DNA of 64,000 bases from Betaproteobacteria bacterium (GTDB lineage: Bacteria; Pseudomonadota; Gammaproteobacteria; Burkholderiales; Rhodocyclaceae), in the NCBI GenBank assembly GCA_016705475.1, contig JADIYD010000001.1:310001-374000 (forward strand), written 5' to 3'. The notes below the pieces were generated by a model that had not been told where the DNA came from, did no database searches, and saw only the letters and a program-made list of their open reading frames with translations. Below are positions 1-7,393 of the stretch, piece by piece. The translations under genes were made by a program, and so were the position numbers. Each line of letters starts with the position of its first letter. Position 1 is the first letter of the stretch.

Positions 1-364
1 CGATCTGCCGTCCTACCACTGGTGGCTGCATCGCCCGGCCGATGTCCGGCGCAGTGCGCTGGAGGGCTGGACCAAGCCAATGCTGCCGCTCCGTGATGCT
101 GCCGCGATCGTGCTGCGTCTGCTGCGGTCCAGTGGCCGGCCGAAGAGCTACACGGCGACCAACGGCCAGTTCCAGCTCAATCTCGGCGGCTCCGCCGCGC
201 AGATGGTGCGCGTTACGGTCAGCGTCGACGAGCAGGCAATTCCCGAAGTCAGCGCCAACAAGTATTTTCTGAACATCCGTTTCACCAAGCCGCCGGCCGG
301 GGAAATCAAGGCGCGTGGCTGCGAGCGCGATGTTCCCTTCGATCTGACCTTCTGCAATCTCTGA
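1..364 (+). CDS. zapD: ZapD cell-division protein, C-terminal part (5' end outside window)
   Basis: The reading frame is open from base 2 and gives 120 residues before the TGA at 362-364. ZapD bundles FtsZ protofilaments at the division ring. The visible part matches the family's C-terminal half: an early helix containing LPSYHWWLHRP and RRSALEGW, a leucine-rich helix, and the late strands EVSANKYFLNIRF and DVPFDLTFC, where the family usually reads EVSGNK...IRF and FELxCC. The stop overlaps the yacG start by one base (TGATG), so the two genes are translationally coupled. The zapD-yacG-Nudix order is usual in betaproteobacteria. The start lies upstream of the window. Confidence 0.85.
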   Translation, partial: DLPSYHWWLHRPADVRRSALEGWTKPMLPLRDAAAIVLRLLRSSGRPKSYTATNGQFQLNLGGSAAQMVRVTVSVDEQAIPEVSANKYFLNIRFTKPPAGEIKARGCERDVPFDLTFCNL

Positions 365-570
365 TGGCCGTACGCAAGGTCCGTTGCCCGCAATGCGGGG
401 AAGATGCCCTGTGGGCACCCGAGAACCCGAATCGCCCTTTCTGTTCCGAGCGCTGCAAGCAGATTGATCTCGGCTGCTGGGCCAGTGATTCGTATCGCAT
501 CGGTGGTGCCGTCAGCGACGAGGAAGCCGGGTCGCCCGGTCTCGACTTTCCGGATCAGCCGACGCGCTGA
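364..570 (+). CDS. yacG: DNA gyrase inhibitor YacG, zinc-binding
   Basis: This 68-residue protein carries the YacG zinc finger CPQC...FCSERCKQIDLGCWA, a C-x2-C-x15-C-x3-C arrangement near residues 8-31. The family is known to bind GyrB and inhibit gyrase in E. coli, and it is commonly found with coaE and zapD. The ATG overlaps the zapD stop. The C-terminal part after the finger is acidic and poorly conserved, as in other members. Confidence 0.92.
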   Translation: MAVRKVRCPQCGEDALWAPENPNRPFCSERCKQIDLGCWASDSYRIGGAVSDEEAGSPGLDFPDQPTR

Positions 571-590
571 ATTCCTGTTCCGGCGACTTC

Positions 591-626
591 CACGGTCAAC
601 CGGAAAAAGTGCCCAAAAAATGAAAT
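591..626 (+). repeat. USS-like short interspersed repeat, copy 1 (intergenic)
   Basis: The copy has the exact core CACGGTCAACCGG, then AAAAA, then a second tract AAAAAATGAAA. It lies between the yacG stop and the end of the opposing Nudix-ThiE gene. Confidence 0.85.
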
Positions 627-642
627 GCCCTGACGGCGCCGT

Positions 643-1587
643 TTACCAGCCACGCATGAGCGCGATGCCGTGTGCGCCGTGTTGCTGTGCTTCCTGACAC
701 ATCTCCGGCTTCATTCCGCCTAAGGCCAGAACCGGCAGCGTGTTACCGGCCAGTTGTCCGGCGAATTCCGCCCAGCCGAGGCCTGTTGTTTCGGGGTGGG
801 TTGGCGTTGGCAGCACCGGGCCGAAAAGGGCGTAGTCGAGGCCGAGTTCTCCTGCGCGGGTGATTTCCGCTGCGTTGTGGCAGGAGGCACCAACCCAGGT
901 GAAGTCGGGGCGCTGAGTGCAGCTTGCCAGGCTGGCCGACGAAAGGTGGACGCCATCGGCGCCGACCTTGCGGGCGATTTCCTCATCGCCATTGATGACA
1001 ACCAGCGCGCCATGGCTGTGCGCCAGGCGGTAAACGGCTTCGGCGAACCACAGGCGCTGGGCGGGCGGCCAACCCTTGTCGCGTACCTGGATCAGGCGCA
1101 GGCCGGTCTGCAGGGCTTCTTCGAGCCGTTCAAGCTGGCGCTCGGTGCCTTCGTGTTCGGCATTCGTGATAGCCATCATTGTCGGCAGCGACAGGGCTTT
1201 CAGAATGGGATCGTTGGCCGGCAGGATGGGCGAAACCGTGGCGGTTTTGCCCGTTTTTTGCCAGTCGACCGCAGCATGCTCAAGTGGCGCCGTGATGCCG
1301 ATTTCGCCTTCCCACGCCGTGACGCGCCAGAAGTTGAGGCGCACCGTGGCGTGCGGGTAGGTGAATTGGCGGGTTAGCCAAGGCGAGCAGGCGGTGACGG
1401 TGATGCCGAGTTCTTCCTGCAATTCGCGGATCAGTGCGTCGCGCACGCTCTCGCCGGGTTCGACCTTGCCGCCGGGGAATTCCCAATAGCCAGCGTAGAC
1501 CTTGCCTTCCGGACGCTGGGCGAGCAGGAACTCGGTACCGCCGGCGCGCAGCATCACGGCGGCGGCAACTTCGACGATCTTGCTCAC
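643..1587 (-). CDS. Nudix hydrolase fused to a thiamine-phosphate-synthase-like domain
   Basis: This 314-residue protein has two parts. Residues 1-130 form a MutT-type Nudix hydrolase with the complete box GGKVEPGESVRDALIRELQE followed by ELGI. This domain would hydrolyse oxidised or other nucleoside triphosphates such as 8-oxo-dGTP. Residues about 135-314 are a TIM-barrel ThiE/TenI-like domain, with IQVRDKG, GADGVHLSS, VGASCHN and DYALFGPVLPT, ending in a phosphate-binding-like ALGGM. Nudix-ThiE fusions are known in beta- and gammaproteobacteria and are often annotated mutT; the role of the second domain there is unclear. The start overlaps the end of the DUF815 gene by 4 bases. A USS-like repeat encodes the linker at about residues 105-115 (AVDWQKTGKTA). 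Confidence 0.88.
   Translation of the reverse strand: MSKIVEVAAAVMLRAGGTEFLLAQRPEGKVYAGYWEFPGGKVEPGESVRDALIRELQEELGITVTACSPWLTRQFTYPHATVRLNFWRVTAWEGEIGITAPLEHAAVDWQKTGKTATVSPILPANDPILKALSLPTMMAITNAEHEGTERQLERLEEALQTGLRLIQVRDKGWPPAQRLWFAEAVYRLAHSHGALVVINGDEEIARKVGADGVHLSSASLASCTQRPDFTWVGASCHNAAEITRAGELGLDYALFGPVLPTPTHPETTGLGWAEFAGQLAGNTLPVLALGGMKPEMCQEAQQHGAHGIALMRGW
1243..1276 (-). repeat. USS-like short interspersed repeat, copy 2 (in Nudix-ThiE gene)
   Basis: On the minus strand the core reads TGCGGTCGACTGG, one mismatch from consensus, with A-tracts AAAAAA and AAAA about 10 bp apart. It is in the same sense as the host gene and translates as AVDWQKTGK in the linker between the two domains. 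Confidence 0.7.
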
Positions 1588-2474
1588 TTGGCTTTCTTTC
1601 GCAACGATTTTTGGCGTCCGGCCAGATCGCGGGCAAACTGCCAGGCGACGCGCCCGGAGCGTGAGCCGCGGCTCAACGCCCAGTTCAGCGCTTCGCGCTC
1701 GCTGGCAGCGATCACTTCATCGGCGACGCCAAACTGGCGAGCCCAGTGATTGGCGATGTCCAGGTAGTCGTCCTGGCTGAACGGGTAGAAAGAAATCCAC
1801 AGGCCGAAGCGCTCGGACAGCGAGATCTTTTCCTCGGTTGTTTCGCCGGGGTGGATTTCGTCATCGACGCGATGCGTTTCGAGATTCTCCGAAAAATATT
1901 CCGGCATCAGATGGCGGCGATTCGAGGTGGCGTAGATCAGCACGTTATCGGGCGGTGCGGAGATTGAGCCGTCGAGTACGGATTTCAACGCCTTGTACGC
2001 CGTCTCGCCTGCCTCGAAAGAGAGGTCATCGCAGAAAATGATGAATTTTTCCGGTCGACCGTCGAGAAGATCGACGATATCCGCCAGATCGACCAAATCT
2101 TCCTTGTCCACCTCGATCAGGCGCAGGCCCTTGCCCGAATATTCGTTGAGCACGGCCTTGACCAGAGAGGACTTGCCGGAGCCGCGCGTTCCGGTCAGCA
2201 GTACGTTGTTGGCGGTCTTGCCGGCAACGAACTGGCGCGTGTTGGCGGTAATCCGTTCCTTCTGGTCGTCGATGTTCTCGAGGTCGGCGAGGCGGATCGG
2301 GTGCGGGTGGCGGACCGCCTGCAACCAGCCGCGGCCGTTGCTCTTGCGCCAGCGGAAAGCGACGGCCGATTGCCAGTCCGGCTCCGGCTGGAGCGGCGGC
2401 AGGGTGGCTTCGAAGCGTGCGAGAACGGCTTCGACGCGGGCAAGCAGGCTTTCCAGGGACGGAGAATTCGACAT
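1584..2474 (-). CDS. DUF815-family P-loop ATPase
   Basis: This 296-residue AAA-type ATPase of unknown function is usually called DUF815. The Walker A motif is GTRGSGKSS (about residue 103), the Walker B-like segment is FIIFCDDLSF (about 145) and a sensor-like YATSNRRHL lies near residue 195. The start MSNSPSLESL (ATG at 2474) is preferred because the 28 residues upstream have no family character. The downstream Nudix gene overlaps by 4 bases, so they form one transcription unit. It is divergent from mltA. A USS-like repeat encodes the DGRPEKF segment before Walker B. Confidence 0.85.
   Translation of the reverse strand: MSNSPSLESLLARVEAVLARFEATLPPLQPEPDWQSAVAFRWRKSNGRGWLQAVRHPHPIRLADLENIDDQKERITANTRQFVAGKTANNVLLTGTRGSGKSSLVKAVLNEYSGKGLRLIEVDKEDLVDLADIVDLLDGRPEKFIIFCDDLSFEAGETAYKALKSVLDGSISAPPDNVLIYATSNRRHLMPEYFSENLETHRVDDEIHPGETTEEKISLSERFGLWISFYPFSQDDYLDIANHWARQFGVADEVIAASEREALNWALSRGSRSGRVAWQFARDLAGRQKSLRKKAK
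2033..2064 (-). repeat. USS-like short interspersed repeat, copy 3 (in DUF815 gene)
   Basis: On the minus strand the core is GACGGTCGACCGG followed by AAAAA. The second tract is T-rich (ATTTTC) rather than A-rich. It is in the sense of the gene and translates as DGRPEKF just before Walker B. Confidence 0.65.
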
Positions 2475-2520
2475 GGTGGCAGGTATACTTCGCGGCAAAT
2501 TGCGAACTCTAGCGAAACCC

Positions 2521-3762
2521 ATGCGAAAAATCCAAGCTGCAGCCCTTTTATTTGTCACCCTGCTGGCGGGCTGTTCGACCGCGCCGCCCAGCGTCGCGCC
2601 GGCGACCTGTGCCCCGTGTCCGGCCTGTGCTGCCTGCCCGACGGTAACGCCGGCTCAGCCGGCACAGCCGACGCCCCTGCCAGTTCCCGTGACGCCGCCA
2701 GCATTCTCGCGTTCCTTCCAGCCAGCTGGCTGGGGCGATCTGCCGGGCTGGGCAAACGATGACGTCGCTGCCGCCTGGCCGGCCTTCATGCTCTCCTGCC
2801 GTGGCGTCGCCAGCCGGCCGAACGGCAATGGCTGGAAGCGCGTCTGCGACCTGGCGCGAGCGGCCGATGGCAAACCTGGCCATGATCCGCGCCGGTTCTT
2901 CGAGCAAAATCTGAAGCCCTACGCGGTCGCCAATGGGGATGGCGCGACGAGCGGCATGATTACCGGCTACTACGAACCGCTGTTGCAAGGCAGCCGGTTG
3001 CGCAGCAAGGGCTTCGAGCAGCCGGTGCGTGGTGTGCCGGATGATCTGCTGACCATCGACCTGTCGGCCATCTTTCCGGAACTCAAGGACAAGCGCGTGC
3101 GTGGCCGGCTCGAGGGCAACAAGGTCGTGCCCTACTGGTCGCGGGCTGAAATCGTCGCTCGCGGCGAAAAGTTGCCTGGTAAAACACTGCTCTACGTTGA
3201 TGACGCAGTCGAATTGTTTTTCCTGCAGGTTCAGGGCTCCGGCCGCGTCCGGTTGCCGGATGGCAGCGTCGTTCGCCTGAACTATGGCGACCAGAACGGG
3301 CATCCCTATCAGTCCATCGGCAAGGCGCTGGTCGAGCGCGGCGAATTGAAGCTCGAAGAAGCCTCGATGCAGGGCATACAGGCCTGGGCGCGGGCCAATC
3401 CGGCGCGCCTCGACAACCTGCTCAACACCAATCCGAGCTACGTCTTCTTCCGCGAAGTGCCGAACAGCCAGGATGGCCCGATCGGCGCGCTGGGTGTGCC
3501 GCTGACGGCCGAGCGAAGCATCGCCATCGATCCACGTTCGGTGCCGCTCGGCTCGCCGGTTTTCCTGGCGACCACACGGCCGAATTCGTCGGCGACCATG
3601 AACCGGCTCGTCATGGCGCAGGATACTGGCGGGGCGATCAAGGGGGCGGTCCGTGCCGATTTCTTCTGGGGCTTCGGCAAGGAGGCGGGCGAACAGGCCG
3701 GGCGAATGAAACAAAGCGGCCGCTTGTGGGTTCTGTTACCGCCCGAGCTTGCGCCTAAATAA
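2521..3762 (+). CDS. mltA: Membrane-bound lytic transglycosylase A
   Basis: This is a 413-residue lipoprotein. It has a type II signal with lipobox LLAGC at residues 14-18, then a Pro/Cys/Ala-rich linker with four CxxC-like cysteines, then the MltA domain (GYYEPLLQGS at about residue 157, FFLQVQGSGRV at about 240) and a C-terminal 3D domain (AQDTGGAIKGAVRADFFWG) with the catalytic aspartate. MltA cleaves peptidoglycan to 1,6-anhydroMurNAc products at the outer membrane, which fits the cell-wall recycling genes amgK/murU later in the window. The frame is open further upstream, but only the ATG at 2521 gives a signal peptide. A possible -10 (TATACT) lies at 2484-2489. Confidence 0.93.
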   Translation: MRKIQAAALLFVTLLAGCSTAPPSVAPATCAPCPACAACPTVTPAQPAQPTPLPVPVTPPAFSRSFQPAGWGDLPGWANDDVAAAWPAFMLSCRGVASRPNGNGWKRVCDLARAADGKPGHDPRRFFEQNLKPYAVANGDGATSGMITGYYEPLLQGSRLRSKGFEQPVRGVPDDLLTIDLSAIFPELKDKRVRGRLEGNKVVPYWSRAEIVARGEKLPGKTLLYVDDAVELFFLQVQGSGRVRLPDGSVVRLNYGDQNGHPYQSIGKALVERGELKLEEASMQGIQAWARANPARLDNLLNTNPSYVFFREVPNSQDGPIGALGVPLTAERSIAIDPRSVPLGSPVFLATTRPNSSATMNRLVMAQDTGGAIKGAVRADFFWGFGKEAGEQAGRMKQSGRLWVLLPPELAPK

Positions 3763-3801
3763 GCCATCAACGCACCGCTTTTGAGCGCACTCCTGGCTGT
3801 T

Positions 3802-3818
3802 TGCACTTTTATGGTGCG
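3802..3818 (+). promoter_or_regulatory. Probable NtrC binding site upstream of amtB
   Basis: TGCACT-TTTAT-GGTGCG matches the NtrC consensus TGCACC-N5-GGTGCA with the right 6-5-6 spacing. It lies about 55 bp upstream of the -24 element, an ordinary enhancer position. Confidence 0.72.
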
Positions 3819-3872
3819 GGCGGTCAGGGGTGATAGCGGGCAATGCACTGATTTATAACGCTATTGGCGCAC

Positions 3873-3888
3873 TGGAATGGTGCTTGCT
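3873..3888 (+). promoter_or_regulatory. Probable sigma-54 (-24/-12) promoter of amtB
   Basis: TGGAATG-GTGC-TTGCT matches the sigma-54 consensus TGGCACG-N4-TTGCW, with the invariant GG (3874-3875) and GC (3886-3887) separated by 10 bases. It lies 35 bp before the amtB start. With the upstream NtrC-like site this predicts nitrogen-limitation control. Confidence 0.8.
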
Positions 3889-3922
3889 TTTTGCCTCCCC
3901 ATTATTCGTTTTGGGGTGATTC

Positions 3923-5125
3923 ATGGAAACGGTTCAATCCGGTAGCAACGTGTTGTTTATCCTGCTCGGCGCCATCATGGTGCTGGCCATGCACGCAGGC
4001 TTTGCCTTCCTTGAGGTCGGCACGGTCCGCAAAAAAAATCAGGTCAATGCGCTGGTCAAGATTCTGTCTGACTTTGCCGTGTCGACCGTAGCTTACTTTT
4101 TTGTCGGCTACAGCATCGCCTACGGCGTCAACTTCTTCAGCGGCGTCGAGACGCTCATGGAGAAAAACGGCTTCGAGCTGACCAAGTTTTTCTTCCTGCT
4201 CACCTTTGCGGCAGCGATTCCCGCGATTATTTCCGGCGGTATCGCCGAGCGAGCCAAGTTCAACCCCCAGTTGATCGCCACCTTCATGCTGGTCGGCTTC
4301 GTCTACCCCTTCTTCGAAGGCATTGCGTGGAATCAGGCCTTCGGCATTCAGGCATGGCTCAAGGCAACGTTCGGTGAAGAGTTCCACGACTTTGCGGGCT
4401 CGGTTGTCGTCCATGCCATGGGCGGCTGGATTGCCTTGCCGGCCGTCCTGCTGCTTGGTGCACGCTACGGCCGCTACAGCAAGGATGGCCGGATTTCGGC
4501 GCATCCGCCCTCATCCATCCCCTTCCTGGCGCTGGGTGCATGGATCCTGACAGTCGGCTGGTTTGGCTTCAACGTGATGAGCGCCCAGACCCTGGACAAA
4601 ATTTCCGGTCTGGTTGCCCTCAACTCGCTGATGGCGATGGTCGGCGGTACGCTGGTCGCGCTTGTCGCCGGCAAGAACGACCCCGGCTTTCTGCACAACG
4701 GACCTCTGGCCGGTCTGGTGGCTGTCTGTGCCGGCTCAGATCTGATGCACCCAATTGGTGCGCTGGTGGTCGGCGGCGTGGCCGGTGGCTTGTTCGTCGT
4801 GATGTTCACGCTGGTGCAGAACCGCTGGAAGATCGATGACGTGCTTGGCGTCTGGCCGCTGCACGGCATTTGTGGCGCCTGGGGTGGTATCGCTGCCGGG
4901 ATATTTGGTAGCAAGGCGCTCGGCGGGGCTGGTGGCATAGCCTTCATGCCGCAGCTGATCATGACCGCGATGGCGATCGCTGTCGCCTTGATCGGCGGTA
5001 CGTTGGTTTATGGCGTCCTCAAGGCGACCATGGGCTTGCGCCTGGATCAGGATGAAGAGTACGAGGGCGCCGACCTCAGTATCCACCGTATTACGGCTAC
5101 GCCTGAGCGCGAACCGAACTGGTAA
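3923..5125 (+). CDS. amtB: Ammonium transporter Amt
   Basis: This 400-residue polytopic inner-membrane protein of the Amt/Mep/Rh family conducts ammonium. It shows the family signature DFAGSVVVH (about residues 156-164), where the aspartate and first pore histidine lie, and the second pore histidine in PLHGICGAWGG (about residue 313). There are about 11 hydrophobic segments. The N-terminus starts directly in a membrane helix, so no cleaved signal is evident, as in many short Amt proteins. No glnK/glnB gene lies next to it, although they are commonly coupled. It has its own predicted NtrC/sigma-54 promoter and a downstream terminator, so it is probably monocistronic. Confidence 0.95.
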   Translation: METVQSGSNVLFILLGAIMVLAMHAGFAFLEVGTVRKKNQVNALVKILSDFAVSTVAYFFVGYSIAYGVNFFSGVETLMEKNGFELTKFFFLLTFAAAIPAIISGGIAERAKFNPQLIATFMLVGFVYPFFEGIAWNQAFGIQAWLKATFGEEFHDFAGSVVVHAMGGWIALPAVLLLGARYGRYSKDGRISAHPPSSIPFLALGAWILTVGWFGFNVMSAQTLDKISGLVALNSLMAMVGGTLVALVAGKNDPGFLHNGPLAGLVAVCAGSDLMHPIGALVVGGVAGGLFVVMFTLVQNRWKIDDVLGVWPLHGICGAWGGIAAGIFGSKALGGAGGIAFMPQLIMTAMAIAVALIGGTLVYGVLKATMGLRLDQDEEYEGADLSIHRITATPEREPNW

Positions 5126-5142
5126 TCTGCTACTGATAATTT

Positions 5143-5174
5143 GCGGCCCGATCAGTTCGGGCCGCATTTGTTTT
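5143..5174 (+). terminator. Rho-independent terminator after amtB
   Basis: An 8-bp perfect stem (GCGGCCCG / CGGGCCGC) with a 7-base loop is followed by ATTTGTTTT, 18 bp after the amtB stop. Confidence 0.85.
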
Positions 5175-5244
5175 CGACTGTGATTTTCTTCACTGACAGG
5201 TTTTTTGCCCGGCCTTAATCTGACACTGAAGCGGGGAGGTTGAG

Positions 5245-5457
5245 TTGCGAAGTGATACCAAAGTGAGGTTTGCGATGGTCGTGAAAAATGAAAAGCGCTT
5301 GGGGCATGATCGCCGTGCGCAGGAGTACGGCCCGCCAAATGGCTGGCGAGAGCGTCGCAAAAGTGTGGAGAGGCGTCGCCTTGAGGTCGAAGAAATTCCG
5401 TTTTCTGAATGGCTGGCTTTTCGCCCGGTTCGTGCCGTGACCGAAACGCAAAAATAA
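5245..5457 (+). CDS. Small basic protein of unknown function
   Basis: This 70-residue frame is rich in arginine (DRRAQEYG, WRERRKSVERRR) and ends with EEIPFSEWLAF. I do not recognise a named family, though small RR-rich proteins of this kind occur as hypotheticals in Rhodocyclales. A strong GGGGAGG lies 6-7 bases before the TTG at 5245. An alternative ATG at 5275 has GTGAGG upstream, so the start is uncertain (70 or 60 residues). It is bounded by terminators on both sides, which supports a genuine independent small gene. Confidence 0.55.
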   Translation: MRSDTKVRFAMVVKNEKRLGHDRRAQEYGPPNGWRERRKSVERRRLEVEEIPFSEWLAFRPVRAVTETQK

Positions 5458-5480
5458 TCTTGATTGCGAAATGAAAAAAA

Positions 5481-5507
5481 GGCCTCGCCAGAATGCGAGG
5501 CCTTTTT
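5481..5507. terminator. Bidirectional terminator between the small ORF and the Pal-like gene
   Basis: GGCCTCGC / GCGAGGCC forms an 8-bp stem with a 6-base loop. Seven A precede it and five T follow, so it can end transcription of the converging genes on both strands. Confidence 0.87.
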
Positions 5508-5529
5508 GCGTTTGGGGGCGGTGAAGCAA

Positions 5530-6111
5530 TTATTCTTGTTCGTAGACTACGTCCGAGCGACGATTTTCAGCCCACGATGCTTCGTCATGGCCAGTTTTTT
5601 TCGGGTTGCTTTCGCCCAGCGTCTTGAGTTTCAGTTGTTTGTTGCTTGCACCGTGGCTGGCCAGGGCGGCAAGCACATTCTCGGCACGTTTCAGGCCGAG
5701 GCGCCGGTTGTATTCCGGGCTGCCGCGTTCGTCAGCGTTGCCTTCGATGCGAACGCGTGCTCGCGGATGTTCGGCAAGGTAGCGGGCGTGTGCGCGTAGA
5801 GCCGGATCATAGTCGGCCTTGATGGTGGCGCTGTTGAGGTCGAAATAGACGCTGCGCTGGGTGCGCAGGCCGACCGGATCCATCTTGATCGGGGTTTCAG
5901 GTATTGGGCTGGCGGCGAGTGGCGCGGTGCTCGTTGCCGGCAGGCTGGCGCCCGTCTGCAACTCGGCCGGCACCGGTTTGCCGAGCAGGCCGGGGTGCAC
6001 CTTGAGCGGGCCACTTTGGGAAATGTGCTTGCTGGCCGGAACTTCGCCTTTGAAGGCGCAGGCAGACAGCAACGTCGAGAGCATTAGAGCGATGGGCAGG
6101 GAGGCGCGCAT
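5530..6111 (-). CDS. OmpA/Pal-like peptidoglycan-associated lipoprotein
   Basis: This 193-residue protein starts with a lipoprotein signal ending in LLSAC (cysteine 18), followed by a Pro/Ala/Thr-rich linker to about residue 85 and an OmpA C-terminal domain. The domain shows VYFDLNSATIK, RVRIEGNADERGSPEYN and RRLGLKRAENV, the usual peptidoglycan-binding signature. It should be tethered to the outer membrane and bind meso-DAP peptidoglycan. No tol genes are adjacent, so it is probably a Pal paralogue rather than the Tol-Pal component. The stop is followed by the bidirectional terminator. Confidence 0.85.
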   Translation of the reverse strand: MRASLPIALMLSTLLSACAFKGEVPASKHISQSGPLKVHPGLLGKPVPAELQTGASLPATSTAPLAASPIPETPIKMDPVGLRTQRSVYFDLNSATIKADYDPALRAHARYLAEHPRARVRIEGNADERGSPEYNRRLGLKRAENVLAALASHGASNKQLKLKTLGESNPKKTGHDEASWAENRRSDVVYEQE

Positions 6112-6305
6112 TTTGTTTTTTTCGGCGGCGAGATGAATGGCGAATCATAGCCTCTAGCATGGTTGGCGAATAGTGTTGCGAACACCGCGGTTGGTGGAAT
6201 GTGGCGAAGAAAAATTCAGTTGTGGAATAACTAAATTCTCAATTCATCTTTGTGGTTATAAAGGGGTCGGATAAATTCGCCTTCATCAGTCATTCGAGGT
6301 GAACC

Positions 6306-7304
6306 ATGTCCCATTTTCGCAAGTCCATCGCTTCCGTTCTGCTGTCGCTGGTGGCGAGTGCCGCGCTGGCTGACGCCAGCTTGCTCAATACGTCCTACGA
6401 TGTCGCGCGCGACGTCTACAAGGACTACAACCCGATGTTCCAGAAATACTGGAAGGCGAAGTCTGGCGAGAGCATCGAGCTGAAGCAGTCGCACGGTGGA
6501 TCGACCAAGCAGGTGCGTGCGGTGGCCGACGGACTTGAAGCCGATGTGGTGACCATGAACCAGGCCAACGACATCGAGTTCCTGGCCGAGAAGGGCCTGG
6601 TCGCCAAGGATTGGGCGAAGAAGTTTCCGAACAACGCGTCGCCTTACACCTCCGCGATGGTTTTCATCGTGCGCAAGGGCAACCCGAAGGCGATCAAGGA
6701 CTGGGCCGATATCGCGGCGCCGGGTGTCCAGATGATCATCCCGCATCCGAAGAACACCGGGAATGGCCGCAACACTTACCTGTCGGCCTGGGCGTGGGCG
6801 CTCAAGCAGCCGGGTGGCAACGATGCCAAAGCGCAGGAATTCCTCGGCAAACTGCTCAAGAATGCGCCGCTGTTTGCCGCCGGCGGCCGGGATGCGACGA
6901 CGACGTTCATGCAGCGCAAGATGGGCGACGTGCTGATCACTTTCGAATCCGAAGCTGAAATGATTGCCAAGGAATTCGGCAAGGGAGATTTCGAAGTGAT
7001 TTATCCCAGCCTGACGATGCAGACCGAATTCCCGGTCGCCGTGGTTGAGAAGGTCGTCGACAAGAAGGGCACGCGCAAGCAGGCGCAGGCGTACCTGGAA
7101 TATCTGTGGTCGAAGGAAGGCCAGGAGAATGCTGCGCAGAATTATCTGCGGCCGCGTGATGCCGAGTTGCTCAAGAAATACGCAGCCAACTTCCCGCCGG
7201 TGAAGACTTTCACGGTTGATGAGGTGTTCGGCAGTGCCAGCAAGGCTTTCGCTGCCCACTTCAAGGATGGCGGCAGCTTCGACCAGATTTACGTGGCCAA
7301 GTAA
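6306..7304 (+). CDS. sbp: Periplasmic sulfate-binding protein
   Basis: This 332-residue solute-binding protein has an N-terminal signal peptide (cleavage near ALA-DAS). It has family motifs LNTSYDVARDVYKDYN, KQSHGGSTKQ and NPKNTGNGR-type PHPKNTGNGRNTYLSAW, which bind sulfate or thiosulfate by backbone hydrogen bonds. It delivers sulfate to CysT/CysW/CysA, encoded directly downstream. The start is the ATG after GAGGTGAACC. The 190-bp upstream spacer is AT-rich, fitting a regulated promoter; control by CysB would be expected but no site can be assigned with confidence. Confidence 0.93.
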   Translation: MSHFRKSIASVLLSLVASAALADASLLNTSYDVARDVYKDYNPMFQKYWKAKSGESIELKQSHGGSTKQVRAVADGLEADVVTMNQANDIEFLAEKGLVAKDWAKKFPNNASPYTSAMVFIVRKGNPKAIKDWADIAAPGVQMIIPHPKNTGNGRNTYLSAWAWALKQPGGNDAKAQEFLGKLLKNAPLFAAGGRDATTTFMQRKMGDVLITFESEAEMIAKEFGKGDFEVIYPSLTMQTEFPVAVVEKVVDKKGTRKQAQAYLEYLWSKEGQENAAQNYLRPRDAELLKKYAANFPPVKTFTVDEVFGSASKAFAAHFKDGGSFDQIYVAK

Positions 7305-7354
7305 GCAGGCGCTGCTATCGGGCGGGCCGGACGATGTCCGGCTCACCCTATTTC

Positions 7355-7391
7355 TACGGTCAACCGGAATTTTTGGCAAAAAAAACAGAAA
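7355..7391 (+). repeat. USS-like short interspersed repeat, copy 4 (cysT leader)
   Basis: The core is TACGGTCAACCGG. The first tract is AATTTTT and the second AAAAAAAA, again about one turn apart. The copy runs right up to the cysT ATG at 7394 and leaves no room for a normal ribosome-binding site. Confidence 0.8.
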
Positions 7392-7393
7392 CA

